Below are positions 1-7,148 of a stretch of 30,352 nt of DNA, piece by piece. The stretch is taken from the NCBI RefSeq assembly GCF_030150155.1, contig NZ_JASLGR010000007.1:1-30352 (forward strand), written 5' to 3'. Below the pieces are notes generated by a model. That model made no database searches and was not told the origin of the DNA. It was given only the letters and a program-made list of their open reading frames with translations. This stretch comes from Nocardioides sp. GTDB lineage: Bacteria > Actinomycetota > Actinomycetes > Propionibacteriales > Nocardioidaceae. The translations under genes were made by a program, and so were the position numbers. Positions within the stretch are counted from its first letter, which is position 1, and each line of letters opens with the position of its first letter.

Positions 1-169
1 ACCGTCGAAGCCGGAAGACTTGCCCCAGACTGACCGCGCTGCGTCGCTCCAGTCAGGGGTGGGTCGGGTGGGTTCTGGCATGGCCGAAAACCTAGATTCG
101 GCGACCGACAAAACCGCGGGATCCTGGTTCACCTGTCTAGACCTCGGTTTCGCTTCGTGTGAATCGTTT

Positions 170-218
170 AGTGGTTGCGAGGCGCGAGGGGCGGATGCCT
201 CCACCCCTCGCAACCACT
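170..218. repeat. 13-bp-stem inverted repeat (REP-like hairpin or terminator)
   Basis: AGTGGTTGCGAGG at 170-182 is perfectly complementary to CCTCGCAACCACT at 206-218. The 23-nt loop contains a second short inverted repeat (GAGG near 186-189, CCTC near 198-201), so the element can fold as a stem within a stem. It could be the terminator of a gene to the left of the window. It could also be a dispersed palindromic (REP-type) element; the GTGGTTGCGAGG type of end suggests this to me, but that is inference. Confidence 0.6.
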
Positions 219-233
219 GGTGTGGCCGTAGCC

Positions 234-279
234 TGGCATTGCCTTGGCAGAATTTGCAGGAAACTGCCTAAATGTGCCA
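234..279. repeat. nested inverted repeat TGGCA/GGCAG ... CTGCC/TGCCA
   Basis: TGGCA (234-238) pairs with TGCCA (275-279), and inside it GGCAG (246-250) pairs with CTGCC (264-268), with internal bulges of 7 and 6 nt. It lies just after the larger hairpin at 170-218, in the AT-richer part of the left edge. Both stems are short, so this may be chance. It could also be part of a structured leader or small RNA. Confidence 0.3.
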
Positions 280-406
280 CGAGTGTTAGGGGCGAACCGC
301 TGGAAGGCCCTGCTGTGGAGACCCCAGGCCGCTCGACGTTTGACCTGGACGCGATCGCGGGGGCCGCGCCGCCCCTCGGTTGGTGGCGGGCCGGTGCGGA
401 AAGCCG

Positions 407-435
407 TTGAGGCTGGGGGAGCGGGTACCTAGGGT
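407..435 (+). promoter_or_regulatory. promoter of the AAA ATPase gene (leaderless type)
   Basis: TTGAGG (407-412), a 17-nt spacer and TAGGGT (430-435) form a good sigma70/HrdB-type promoter. The -10 box ends 7 nt before the ATG at 443, so transcription would begin at or next to the start codon. Confidence 0.6.
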
Positions 436-442
436 GGCCAGC

Positions 443-1939
443 ATGACCCGTGGATACTTCAGCTACGCAGCGACACCTGCTGCGGTGCCGAGCGCGCCGG
501 CCGAGTCGGAGCGGTTCGAGGTAGCGGACCTGGGCCGGTTCCGCCGGCAGCTGGTCCGTCGCTTCGTGAGCCAGGCGCGTGCCGCTGAGCGACCCACGTT
601 GGGGTCGACGATCGCCGAGCACCTGGGGGTGCCGGTGCATGACCTGCCGATCGTGGAGGAGAGCTGGCCGGCGTACGAGCACGTCAACGTGCAGGCGGCG
701 CTGGATGCTTGGCTTCAGGGTCGACAGCACGAGCTGGTCGGGATCACGAACTACCGGCATCGCGGTGCCTTCGGCCTCTCCGACCTCCTCACCGCCGATC
801 CGATGGAGGCGTTGCACGGCCCGAGGCCGGGCAACGTCACCCGGGTGGCGTGTGCGAGCGGGCCGAGTGGTGCTACGCGGGAGTGCCTGCGCGCTGCTGT
901 GGTCCTCACGGTCAGTGACGGGGTGCCGCTCGCGGCCCTCTTCCGGGGCCCGGACCGCGACAGTGAGACGTACGGCGTCAGCGTGGAGATCGTCTCGGAG
1001 GACCCGCACGCGGCGCAGGCGATGGCCGCGGACCTGCGCCGGATGTCGCTGGAGCTGAACGTCTACCGCGGCCAGGTCGTCTCCTTCGGACACACCATGT
1101 TCGGCGAGCGCTCGTCGTTGCTCCGCTTCCACGAGCGGCCCTCGATGGCTCCCGAGGACCTCATCCTCCCGCCCGAGACCTTCGCCGACGTACGCCGGCA
1201 GGTGGTCGGTGTCGCCCGGAACAGCTCCCGTCTGCGAGCCGCGGGCCAGCACCTCAAGCGTGGCCTGCTGCTCTACGGGCCGCCCGGGGTCGGCAAGACC
1301 CACACGGTTCGCTACCTGATGGGCGAACTGCGTGACACCACGATCGTCCAGCTCACCGGGGAGACGCTCGGCGCCATCCGGGACGCCTGCTCGATCGCCC
1401 GCACCCTCCAGCCCGCCATGATCGTGGTCGAGGACGTCGACCTGATCGCGCAGGAACGTGACCACTACAGCGGCGAGGGCCAGCTCCTGTTCACCCTGCT
1501 CAACGAGATGGACGGCCTCGACGAGGACGCCGACGTGGTCTTCCTACTCACCACTAACCGCGCCGACCTGCTCGAGCCGGCGCTCGCCTCACGGCCCGGC
1601 CGCGTCGACCAGGCCGTCCACATCGACCTGCCCGACCGGACAGCGCGACAGCGGCTGATGGAGCTCTACCGGGGCTGCCTCGACGTCGACCTATCTGGGA
1701 TCGACGAGATCCTGGACCGGACCGAGGGAGTGACGGCATCGTTCCTCAAGGAACTCCTGCGCCGCTCGGCGGTGATCGCTGCCGACCGCAGCGACGCGCC
1801 AGCGGAAGAGCCCCTGGCGGTCTCGGCCGAGGACCTCACCCAGGCCGTCACGGACCTGCTGGACACCCGCAACGCGATGACCCGTGCGGTGCTGGGCTTC
1901 CGGGATGCGGGGGAGGCTCAGGCGCCGGTCGGCGACTGA
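443..1939 (+). CDS. AAA family ATPase with unrecognised N-terminal domain
   Basis: A 498-residue protein with one AAA module in its C-terminal half. Walker A GPPGVGKT is at ~279-286, Walker B MIVVEDVD at ~326-333, and the second region of homology begins TTNRADLL at ~370 with an arginine-finger-like ASRPGRVD stretch just after. This is the classical AAA fold of proteasomal/Cdc48-like ATPases, which remodel or unfold proteins as ring hexamers. The first ~220 residues match nothing I can name and should carry the substrate or partner specificity. The ATG at 443 is chosen because a promoter (-10 TAGGGT) ends 7 nt upstream; longer in-frame starts (380) would cross that promoter. Its end overlaps the end of the convergent HepT gene by 22 bp. 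Whether it works with the neighbouring toxin-antitoxin pair is unknown. Confidence 0.85.
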   Translation: MTRGYFSYAATPAAVPSAPAESERFEVADLGRFRRQLVRRFVSQARAAERPTLGSTIAEHLGVPVHDLPIVEESWPAYEHVNVQAALDAWLQGRQHELVGITNYRHRGAFGLSDLLTADPMEALHGPRPGNVTRVACASGPSGATRECLRAAVVLTVSDGVPLAALFRGPDRDSETYGVSVEIVSEDPHAAQAMAADLRRMSLELNVYRGQVVSFGHTMFGERSSLLRFHERPSMAPEDLILPPETFADVRRQVVGVARNSSRLRAAGQHLKRGLLLYGPPGVGKTHTVRYLMGELRDTTIVQLTGETLGAIRDACSIARTLQPAMIVVEDVDLIAQERDHYSGEGQLLFTLLNEMDGLDEDADVVFLLTTNRADLLEPALASRPGRVDQAVHIDLPDRTARQRLMELYRGCLDVDLSGIDEILDRTEGVTASFLKELLRRSAVIAADRSDAPAEEPLAVSAEDLTQAVTDLLDTRNAMTRAVLGFRDAGEAQAPVGD

Positions 1940-2277
1940 CCCTCCAGCGCGAGCAGCACGGCCCTGAGGTGGACGATCATCGCCGGGAGGTGGTTCTTCG
2001 CGGCGTCCGCGAGCACCCGGGGATCGATGTCCCAGTATCCGTGCACGATGCGGTTTCGCAACGCCGTCGCTGCACGCCACTCGACGTCGGGAAAGGCCTC
2101 GCGAAGGTGGGCGGGCAGACGATTGGCGGCCTCGCCGAGCACCGTGAAGTTCCACAGGATCGCGCTACGTCGCATCTGGTCCTTGCGCAGAGCGTCCTCG
2201 GTCGAGTCGCCGACAAGGTCGACGATCGCTGCCGCGGCGTCGAGCATCTCGTGAAGGAAGAGATCCTCACGCCGCAT
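1918..2277 (-). CDS. HepT-like HEPN ribonuclease toxin (DUF86)
   Basis: A 119-residue HEPN-domain protein of the HepT family. It carries the diagnostic R-x4-H-x-Y motif as RNRIVHGY, complete with the tyrosine that MNT partners AMPylate in characterised systems. HepT toxins are HEPN RNases that act on RNA in the cytoplasm. The family is normally paired with an MNT-domain nucleotidyltransferase antitoxin, which is the gene directly upstream here. The start MRREDLFLHEML (ATG at 2277) overlaps the last 11 nt of the antitoxin gene, so the pair is translationally coupled. A longer start at 2331 would sit deep inside the antitoxin gene and is rejected. The 3' end overlaps the AAA ATPase gene by 22 bp in a tail-to-tail arrangement. 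All family residues look intact, so the toxin is probably functional. Confidence 0.88.
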   Translation of the reverse strand: MRREDLFLHEMLDAAAAIVDLVGDSTEDALRKDQMRRSAILWNFTVLGEAANRLPAHLREAFPDVEWRAATALRNRIVHGYWDIDPRVLADAAKNHLPAMIVHLRAVLLALEGQSPTGA

Positions 2278-2560
2278 AGAGGGGCCTCGCCTCGGCGAGA
2301 ATGCTGGCGCGCAGGTGCCTGTTGATGGCATCGCGCCCGACCAGGTCGACGGGGCGGCCGAACAGCGCTGAGAGTTCGTCCTCGAGGTCGAAGATCCTGA
2401 AGCCTGTCACGACGTCGGGTCTGAACACGTACAGAAGGTCGATGTCGCTGTCCGGGGTCTCTTCTCCGCGCGCTACCGAGCCGAAGACCTCCAGAGACGC
2501 GACGCCGTAACGCTCGCACACCTCGCGCAAACGTTGCAGGTCGACCTGGACGGCCCTCAT
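2267..2560 (-). CDS. MNT-domain nucleotidyltransferase antitoxin
   Basis: A 97-residue minimal nucleotidyltransferase. The family signature GS-x10-DxD is exact: GSVARGEETPDSDID. In characterised HEPN/MNT modules this enzyme silences HepT by adding AMP units to the toxin tyrosine, and that tyrosine is present in the neighbour. Start chosen at the ATG at 2558-2560 (MRAVQVDLQ), which is preceded by a -10 box TACGAT exactly 6 nt upstream, so the message is probably leaderless. The open frame runs far upstream (to 4228) only because of high GC on the strand opposite hrpB; that extension is not real. An inverted repeat ACGAC-ttt-GTCGT (2573-2585) between this gene and hrpB could be an autoregulatory operator. 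Confidence 0.88.
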   Translation of the reverse strand: MRAVQVDLQRLREVCERYGVASLEVFGSVARGEETPDSDIDLLYVFRPDVVTGFRIFDLEDELSALFGRPVDLVGRDAINRHLRASILAEARPLYAA

Positions 2561-2566
2561 ACCCTG

Positions 2567-2572
2567 ATCGTA
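2567..2572 (-). promoter_or_regulatory. -10 box of the MNT/HepT operon (leaderless type)
   Basis: TACGAT on the minus strand, 6 nt from the ATG of the MNT gene. No convincing -35 box. Confidence 0.5.
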
Positions 2573-2585
2573 ACGACTTTGTCGT
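2573..2585. promoter_or_regulatory. possible operator, inverted repeat ACGAC-ttt-GTCGT
   Basis: A perfect 5-bp inverted repeat with a 3-bp centre directly upstream of the MNT -10 box, in the 76-bp region between MNT/HepT and hrpB. Toxin-antitoxin operons often repress themselves; this site is placed for that, but it is short. Confidence 0.3.
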
Positions 2586-2624
2586 CCTCTGTGTCGGGCC
2601 GACGTCGGGCGCTCGCGGGTGCGG

Positions 2625-2630
2625 CAGACT
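2625..2630 (+). promoter_or_regulatory. -10 box of hrpB (leaderless type)
   Basis: CAGACT, one base off TANNNT, exactly 6 nt before the GTG at 2637. Same geometry as the other leaderless starts in this window. Confidence 0.4.
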
Positions 2631-2636
2631 GCTGTC

Positions 2637-5213
2637 GTGTCCGACCCGCTCCACACCCTCCTCGCTGCGCCGCCCGACCTCCCGGTCACCGCCAGCCTCG
2701 GGGCGGTGGCCGACGCGGTGCGCGGCAGCCGGGTGGCGGTCGTGCAGGCGCCGCCGGGCACCGGCAAGACGACCCTGATTCCGCCGGCGGTCGCTGCGGC
2801 GGTCGAGGGCCGGGTGATCGTCACGCAGCCGAGCCGGATCGCGGTGCGGGCTGCGGCACGGCGGTTGGCCGCGCTGCTAGAGGAGCCGGTCGGCCAGACC
2901 GTGGGGTACTCCGTGCGCGGGGAGCGGCGCGCGGGCCGGCATACCCGGATCGAGTTCGTCACCACCGGACTGCTGCTGCGCCGCCTCCAGCACGACCCGG
3001 AGCTGGCCGAGGTCGGCGCGGTGGTGCTCGACGAGGTCCACGAACGGCACCTGGACGCGGACCTGACGCTGGCGTTCCTGGTCGACGTGCGGGCCACGCT
3101 GCGCGAGGACCTGGTCCTGGTGGCGATGTCGGCGACCATCGAGGCCGAGCGGACCGCGGCTTTGCTGGCCGGGGCGAGCGGTCCGGTCGCCGAGGTCCCG
3201 GTGATCAGTGTTCCCGGAGCGCTCCACCCCGTCGCCCAGGTCTGGTGCCCGGTGCCGCCGGGCGTGCGGCGTACCGACGACCGCGGCATCACCCCGGCCT
3301 TCCACGACCATCTCGCCGCGACCGTGCGTCGGGCCCTGAGCGAGCACCCGGGCGACGTCCTCGTCTTCGTTCCCGGCGTGGCCGAGGTCGATGCGACAGT
3401 ACGCCGGCTCGGGCGCGTCCACGCCGACGTACACCCTCTGCACGGCAGGCTTCCCGGCCCCGAGCAGGACCGTGCCCTGACCGAGGGTCCACGGCGTCGG
3501 GTGATCGTCTCCACCGCGGTGGCCGAGTCCTCGCTGACGGTGCCCGGGGTCAGGATCGTCGTCGACGCCGGCTTCTCCCGCGAGCCGCGCACCGACCATC
3601 GACGCGGACTGGCCTCGCTGGTCACCGTCGCGGTCAGTCGGGCCGCGGCCGAGCAGCGAGCCGGGCGGGCCGGGCGCCTGGGGCCCGGGGTGGTGCTGCG
3701 CTGCTGGTCCGAGGCCGAGCACGCCCACCTGGCCGCCCACCCGCAACCGGAGATCCTGACCGCCGACCTCACCGCCTTCGCGCTCGAGGTGGCCTGCTGG
3801 GGGAGCACCGGAGCCGACGGGCTCGCGCTGCTCGACCAGCCCCCGGCACACGCGCTGGCCGCTGCGACCGAGGTCCTGGTCGACCTCGGCGCCCTGACCC
3901 CCGAGGGAAGCGCGACCCGCCGAGGCCGGGTGATCGCCGCGATCCCGACCGACCCGCGACTGGCGCGCGCCCTGCTCGACGGTGCGGCCCTGGTCGGCGT
4001 ACGTCGTGCGGCGGAGGTCGTCGCGATGCTCGGCGAGGACGTGCGGGCTCCCGGAGGTGACCTCGTCGCGGCGCTGCGCGGACTGCGCGCGGGAGCTCGG
4101 ACGGGAGCGTGGCGGACCCAGGTCGACCGGCTGGAGCGGATCGCCGCATCGCACACCGACCCTCCCGCCACTGTGACCGCCACTACGCCCACCACTCCCT
4201 CTACCAAAGAGCCCACCACCCCGCTCACCGACGACGTCGCGGTCGGCCTCGTGGTCGCGCTGGCCCACCCCGACCGGATCGCCTGCCGGCGGGCCGGGTC
4301 GTCGAGCTACCTGATGGCCTCCGGCACCGGGGCCGCCTTCGACCCGCGCGAGGCGAGCAGCCTGGCAGGACTGCCCTGGCTGGCCGTCGCCGACGCGGAC
4401 CGGCGCCCCGGTCAGCGCGAGGCCCGGATCCGCGCGGCGGCGCCGCTGACCGAGGACCTGGCGTTGGAGGCAGCGCCCTCGCTGTGGACCGAGACCGACG
4501 AGGTCACCTGGAGCGACGGGCGGGTCCTCGCCCGGCGCCGCACCCTGCTCGGGGCGATCGAGCTCAGCTCCGTCCCGCTCACCGACCCGCCGGCCGAGGC
4601 CGTTGCCGCCGCTCTCAGCACCGCGATCGCCGCCGAGGGGATCGGGATCTTCCACTGGTCCGAGGCTGCCACCGCACTGCGCGCCCGCCTGGACTTCCTG
4701 CACCGGGCGCTGGGGGAGCCCTGGCCCGACGTCAGCGACGCCGCCCTGACCGCGAACCTGACCGACTGGCTCGGCCCGCAGCTGGCCCGGGTGCGCTCGG
4801 CCGACCAGCTGCGCCGGATCGACCTGCTCGCGGCGCTGCGCTCGCTGCTGCCCTGGCCCGAGGCCGGACGCCTCGACGAGCTGGCACCCGAGCGGGTCGA
4901 GGTGCCCAGTGGGTCGGTGGTGCGGATCGACTACTCAGCAGAGCAGCCCGTGCTCGCCGTACGGCTTCAGGAGGTCTTCGGGTGGCGGCCGGTGCCGAGC
5001 CTGGCCGCCGGCAGGGTGCCGCTGCTGCTCCACCTGCTCTCCCCAGCGCGCCGCCCGGCCGCGATCACCGCGGACCTGGAGTCGTTCTGGGACAACGGCT
5101 ATCCGGGGGTGCGGGCCGATCTGCGGGGGCGCTATCCCAAGCACGCCTGGCCCGAGGACCCGCGCACGGCACCGGCCACGAAGCGGGTCAACGCCACCCG
5201 CCCCCGGTCCTGA
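2637..5213 (+). CDS. hrpB: ATP-dependent RNA helicase HrpB
   Basis: An 858-residue DEAH/RHA-type helicase. Walker A APPGTGKT is at ~38-45, DEVH box at ~132-135, SAT at ~165-167, and motif VI QRAGRAGR at ~340. The C-terminal half has the HrpB-specific region ending in the conserved ...YPKHAWPEDP stretch. HrpB proteins are widespread bacterial DExH helicases with poorly defined roles in RNA metabolism. Start: GTG at 2637 (VSDPLHTLL) is preferred over GTG at 2619, because a -10-like CAGACT lies 6 nt upstream and the protein aligns from there by recall of homologues. Odd feature: a Thr/Pro-rich, Lys/Glu-poor linker (residues ~509-533) separates the helicase part from the C-terminal domain. It is encoded by DNA less G-rich than its surroundings. 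The next gene begins 21 nt after the stop and may be co-transcribed. Confidence 0.9.
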   Translation: MSDPLHTLLAAPPDLPVTASLGAVADAVRGSRVAVVQAPPGTGKTTLIPPAVAAAVEGRVIVTQPSRIAVRAAARRLAALLEEPVGQTVGYSVRGERRAGRHTRIEFVTTGLLLRRLQHDPELAEVGAVVLDEVHERHLDADLTLAFLVDVRATLREDLVLVAMSATIEAERTAALLAGASGPVAEVPVISVPGALHPVAQVWCPVPPGVRRTDDRGITPAFHDHLAATVRRALSEHPGDVLVFVPGVAEVDATVRRLGRVHADVHPLHGRLPGPEQDRALTEGPRRRVIVSTAVAESSLTVPGVRIVVDAGFSREPRTDHRRGLASLVTVAVSRAAAEQRAGRAGRLGPGVVLRCWSEAEHAHLAAHPQPEILTADLTAFALEVACWGSTGADGLALLDQPPAHALAAATEVLVDLGALTPEGSATRRGRVIAAIPTDPRLARALLDGAALVGVRRAAEVVAMLGEDVRAPGGDLVAALRGLRAGARTGAWRTQVDRLERIAASHTDPPATVTATTPTTPSTKEPTTPLTDDVAVGLVVALAHPDRIACRRAGSSSYLMASGTGAAFDPREASSLAGLPWLAVADADRRPGQREARIRAAAPLTEDLALEAAPSLWTETDEVTWSDGRVLARRRTLLGAIELSSVPLTDPPAEAVAAALSTAIAAEGIGIFHWSEAATALRARLDFLHRALGEPWPDVSDAALTANLTDWLGPQLARVRSADQLRRIDLLAALRSLLPWPEAGRLDELAPERVEVPSGSVVRIDYSAEQPVLAVRLQEVFGWRPVPSLAAGRVPLLLHLLSPARRPAAITADLESFWDNGYPGVRADLRGRYPKHAWPEDPRTAPATKRVNATRPRS

Positions 5214-5234
5214 GCCAGCACGGGGCGTGGTGAG

Positions 5235-6566
5235 ATGGACGATCACAACAAGCGAAGGGGAGTGACGGTGGAGGAGTACCTCGTGCCGGGTATCTGGGTT
5301 CGGGAGTTCACCGTGGAGGTGCCGCTGGACTGGGCGGCGCCGCAGGGGAAGCAGATCCGTGTGCTGGTCCGCGAGCTGGTGGACCCCGAGCGGCGCGACG
5401 AGGAGCTGCCGCTCCTGACCTACCTGCAGGGCGGCCCGGGTGGTGCCTGCCCGCGCCCGACCGAGCGGTCCGGGTGGATCGCCGAGGCCCTGGAGGAGTA
5501 CCGGATCATCCTGGTCGACCAGCGTGGCACCGGCGGCAGCAGCCGGATCGAGGGCCGGGACCTGGCCGCCTTCGACGACGCCGAGAGCGCCGCGGCGCAC
5601 CTGGCGCTCTTCCGTGCCGACTCCATCGTGCGCGACCTCGAGCATGTCCGTACGACGGTCTACGCGGGCGCCCCGTGGAGCACGCTCGGTCAGAGCTACG
5701 GCGGCTGGATCACGCTGCGCTACCTCTCCACCGCACCGGAGGGACTGAGCGCCTGCTACGTCGGCGGCGGCATCCCCGGCATCGGCGTCAGCGCGGCCGA
5801 GGTCTACCGGCGCACCTTCGACAGGGTCGCGGCGAAGTCCCGTGCCCACTTCGCCCGCTACCCGGGCGACGTCGCCCAGGTCTCGCGGATCGCCGACCGG
5901 CTGGCGGTCGGGGACGTGTACCTGCCCGACGGGGACCTGTTCACCGTCGAGCGGTTCCAGACCCTCGGCATCGAGCTGGGGATGCAGCGCGGCTCCGAAC
6001 GCCTGCACTGGCTGCTGGAGAGTGCCTTCAGAGCAGACGGTGAGCTGACCGAGGAGTTCCTGGCCGGCTGCCTGGCGCTGACCTCGTCGGCGAGGAACCC
6101 GCTCTACTGGACGCTGCAGGAGGCGATCTACGCCGACGCGGGCGGCGGTGCGACAGCGTGGGCGGCCCAGGCCGAGCGCGACCGGCGCCCCGAGCTGGCA
6201 CCCGAGCGGCGGCCGCTGGCCCTGACCGGCGAGATGGCCTTCCCCTGGATGTTCGAGCAGGTCCGTCTGCTGCGGCCGTTCCGTGACGCCGTCCAGGTGA
6301 TGGCGGCGCGCACCGAGTGGCGGCCGCTGTACGACCTCGACCGGTTGGCGGCGAACACCGTGCCCCTGGTCGCGGCGGTCTACTTCGACGACATGTATGT
6401 CGACTCCGGACTCCAGCTCGACACGCTGGCGCGCATCGGCGCGTCGCAGGCGTGGGTGACCAGCGAGCATGAGCACGACGGACTGGCCAACGGCGGGGTG
6501 TTCCCTCATCTGCGTCGGCTGCTGCGCACCGGCGAGGGCCGACGCCGGGTGGAGCCGATCGGCTAG
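5235..6566 (+). CDS. alpha/beta hydrolase, proline iminopeptidase-like (peptidase family S33)
   Basis: A 443-residue serine hydrolase. The oxyanion-hole strand reads QGGPGG (~65-70), the nucleophile elbow GQSYGG has Ser at ~154, an Asp-rich YFDDMY segment (~384) can supply the acid, and the HEHDG segment (~412-416) the catalytic His. This is the S33 layout of proline iminopeptidases, cytoplasmic enzymes that remove N-terminal proline from peptides. No signal peptide is visible. The start is unsettled: ATG 5235 is given, but a Shine-Dalgarno-like AAGGGG at 5255-5260 is 7 nt before GTG 5268 and would fit that later start better. It lies 21 nt after hrpB, so co-transcription is likely. Its stop overlaps the stop of the convergent marR gene by 4 bp. 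Substrate cannot be told from sequence. Confidence 0.85.
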   Translation: MDDHNKRRGVTVEEYLVPGIWVREFTVEVPLDWAAPQGKQIRVLVRELVDPERRDEELPLLTYLQGGPGGACPRPTERSGWIAEALEEYRIILVDQRGTGGSSRIEGRDLAAFDDAESAAAHLALFRADSIVRDLEHVRTTVYAGAPWSTLGQSYGGWITLRYLSTAPEGLSACYVGGGIPGIGVSAAEVYRRTFDRVAAKSRAHFARYPGDVAQVSRIADRLAVGDVYLPDGDLFTVERFQTLGIELGMQRGSERLHWLLESAFRADGELTEEFLAGCLALTSSARNPLYWTLQEAIYADAGGGATAWAAQAERDRRPELAPERRPLALTGEMAFPWMFEQVRLLRPFRDAVQVMAARTEWRPLYDLDRLAANTVPLVAAVYFDDMYVDSGLQLDTLARIGASQAWVTSEHEHDGLANGGVFPHLRRLLRTGEGRRRVEPIG

Positions 6567-7060
6567 CGGGGAGCCCTGTCGCCGATCACGCGGTCGGTGA
6601 TCACCCGATCGGGGTCGAGGCGGGTCAGGAGTGCCTCGGAGATGTCGCGCAGCTGCGTGATCTGCTCCGGGGTGAGGGCGTCGATCACCGTCTCGCGCAC
6701 CGTCGTGACGTGGCCCGGGGCCGCGGCCTGGACCGCCTCCCAGCCCGCCTCGGTCAGCTGCGCGTTGGTGGCGCGGGCATCCTCGGGGCAGGGGAAGCGC
6801 GCCACCAGGCCGCGCTCCTCCAGGCGGCGGATGACGTGGGAGAGCCGGGGGAGCGTCGCCGAGGTCTGCGCTGCCAGGGCGGTCATCCGCAGGGTGCGCT
6901 CCGGAGCCTCCGACAGCATCGCCAGCACGTAGTACTCGAAGTGGGTCAGCTGGGAGTCCCGGCGCAGCTGCGAGTCCAGGACGCCGGGGAGCAGCTCGAC
7001 CACGGCGATCATGCGCACCCAGGCGGCGCGTTCCTCAGGGCTGAGCCACCGTGTCTCCAT
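6563..7060 (-). CDS. MarR family transcriptional regulator
   Basis: A 165-residue winged-helix repressor. The body matches MarR: a dimerisation helix, the recognition segment MTALAAQTSATLPRLSHVIRRLEERGL, the wing with EDARATNAQLTEAG, and C-terminal helices. Start METRWLSPEER at 7060 is chosen because upstream frame sequence would run through the operator region, and a -10-like CAGAAT lies 6 nt upstream. It is divergent from the reductase-dioxygenase operon. Two direct-repeat sites between them overlap the promoters of both sides, so it very probably represses both itself and that operon. MarR proteins usually respond to aromatic compounds, quinones or oxidants, which fits a neighbouring ring-cleavage dioxygenase family member; the actual ligand is unknown. 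It has a single cysteine (in RFPCPEDAR), so two-cysteine redox sensing within one subunit is unlikely. Confidence 0.9.
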   Translation of the reverse strand: METRWLSPEERAAWVRMIAVVELLPGVLDSQLRRDSQLTHFEYYVLAMLSEAPERTLRMTALAAQTSATLPRLSHVIRRLEERGLVARFPCPEDARATNAQLTEAGWEAVQAAAPGHVTTVRETVIDALTPEQITQLRDISEALLTRLDPDRVITDRVIGDRAPR

Positions 7061-7066
7061 AGCCCC

Positions 7067-7072
7067 ATTCTG
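7067..7072 (-). promoter_or_regulatory. -10 box of marR (leaderless type)
   Basis: CAGAAT on the minus strand, 6 nt before the marR ATG. A TTGTTG hexamer at 7091-7096 (minus) gives an 18-nt spacer and lies inside operator copy 1. Confidence 0.4.
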
Positions 7073-7081
7073 CCCGAATAC

Positions 7082-7097
7082 TTGTAGCAACAACAAA
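7082..7097. promoter_or_regulatory. MarR operator, copy 1
   Basis: TTGTAGCAACAACAAA. It matches copy 2 (7114-7129) in 15 of 16 positions. Within it TTGT-agca-ACAA is an inverted repeat. It covers the -35 (TTGTAG, 7082-7087) of the reductase operon and the likely -35 of marR. Confidence 0.65.
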
Positions 7098-7110
7098 CGC
7101 GGTGTACCTT
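7082..7110 (+). promoter_or_regulatory. promoter of the reductase-dioxygenase operon
   Basis: TTGTAG (7082-7087), 17-nt spacer, TACCTT (7105-7110). Unlike most genes here, the start codon lies well downstream, so this message has a leader with a ribosome binding site. Confidence 0.55.
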
Positions 7111-7113
7111 TAG

Positions 7114-7129
7114 TTGAAGCAACAACAAA
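7114..7129. promoter_or_regulatory. MarR operator, copy 2
   Basis: TTGAAGCAACAACAAA, starting exactly 32 bp after copy 1 (about three helical turns). GTTG-aag-CAAC at 7113-7123 is an inverted repeat. It covers the expected transcription start of the reductase operon. Confidence 0.65.
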
Positions 7130-7148
7130 ACTTCTGAAGGAGCAGATC

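Larger units (their letters stand above)
1..442. other. gene-free left edge with structured DNA
   Basis: No reading frame here looks like a real gene: the short frames present cross strong inverted repeats, have no recognisable product, and lack the codon bias of the rest of the window. The first ~30 bases could be the tail of a gene lying outside the window, but nothing confirms it. The stretch holds a large hairpin (170-218), a second nested inverted repeat (234-279), a short inverted repeat GCCGAA/TTCGGC (83-102) and, at its right end, the promoter of the AAA ATPase gene. The part around 240-280 is visibly less GC-rich than the genes around it. Confidence 0.6.

Noticed and set aside
20..410. 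Small open frames in the left edge (20-271, 159-410)
   Set aside because: They read through the hairpins at 170-279, have no ribosome site and no recognisable product.
2267..4228. 653-codon frame containing the MNT gene at its end
   Set aside because: Only the last 97 codons look like protein; the rest is antisense to hrpB, and a promoter precedes the inner ATG.
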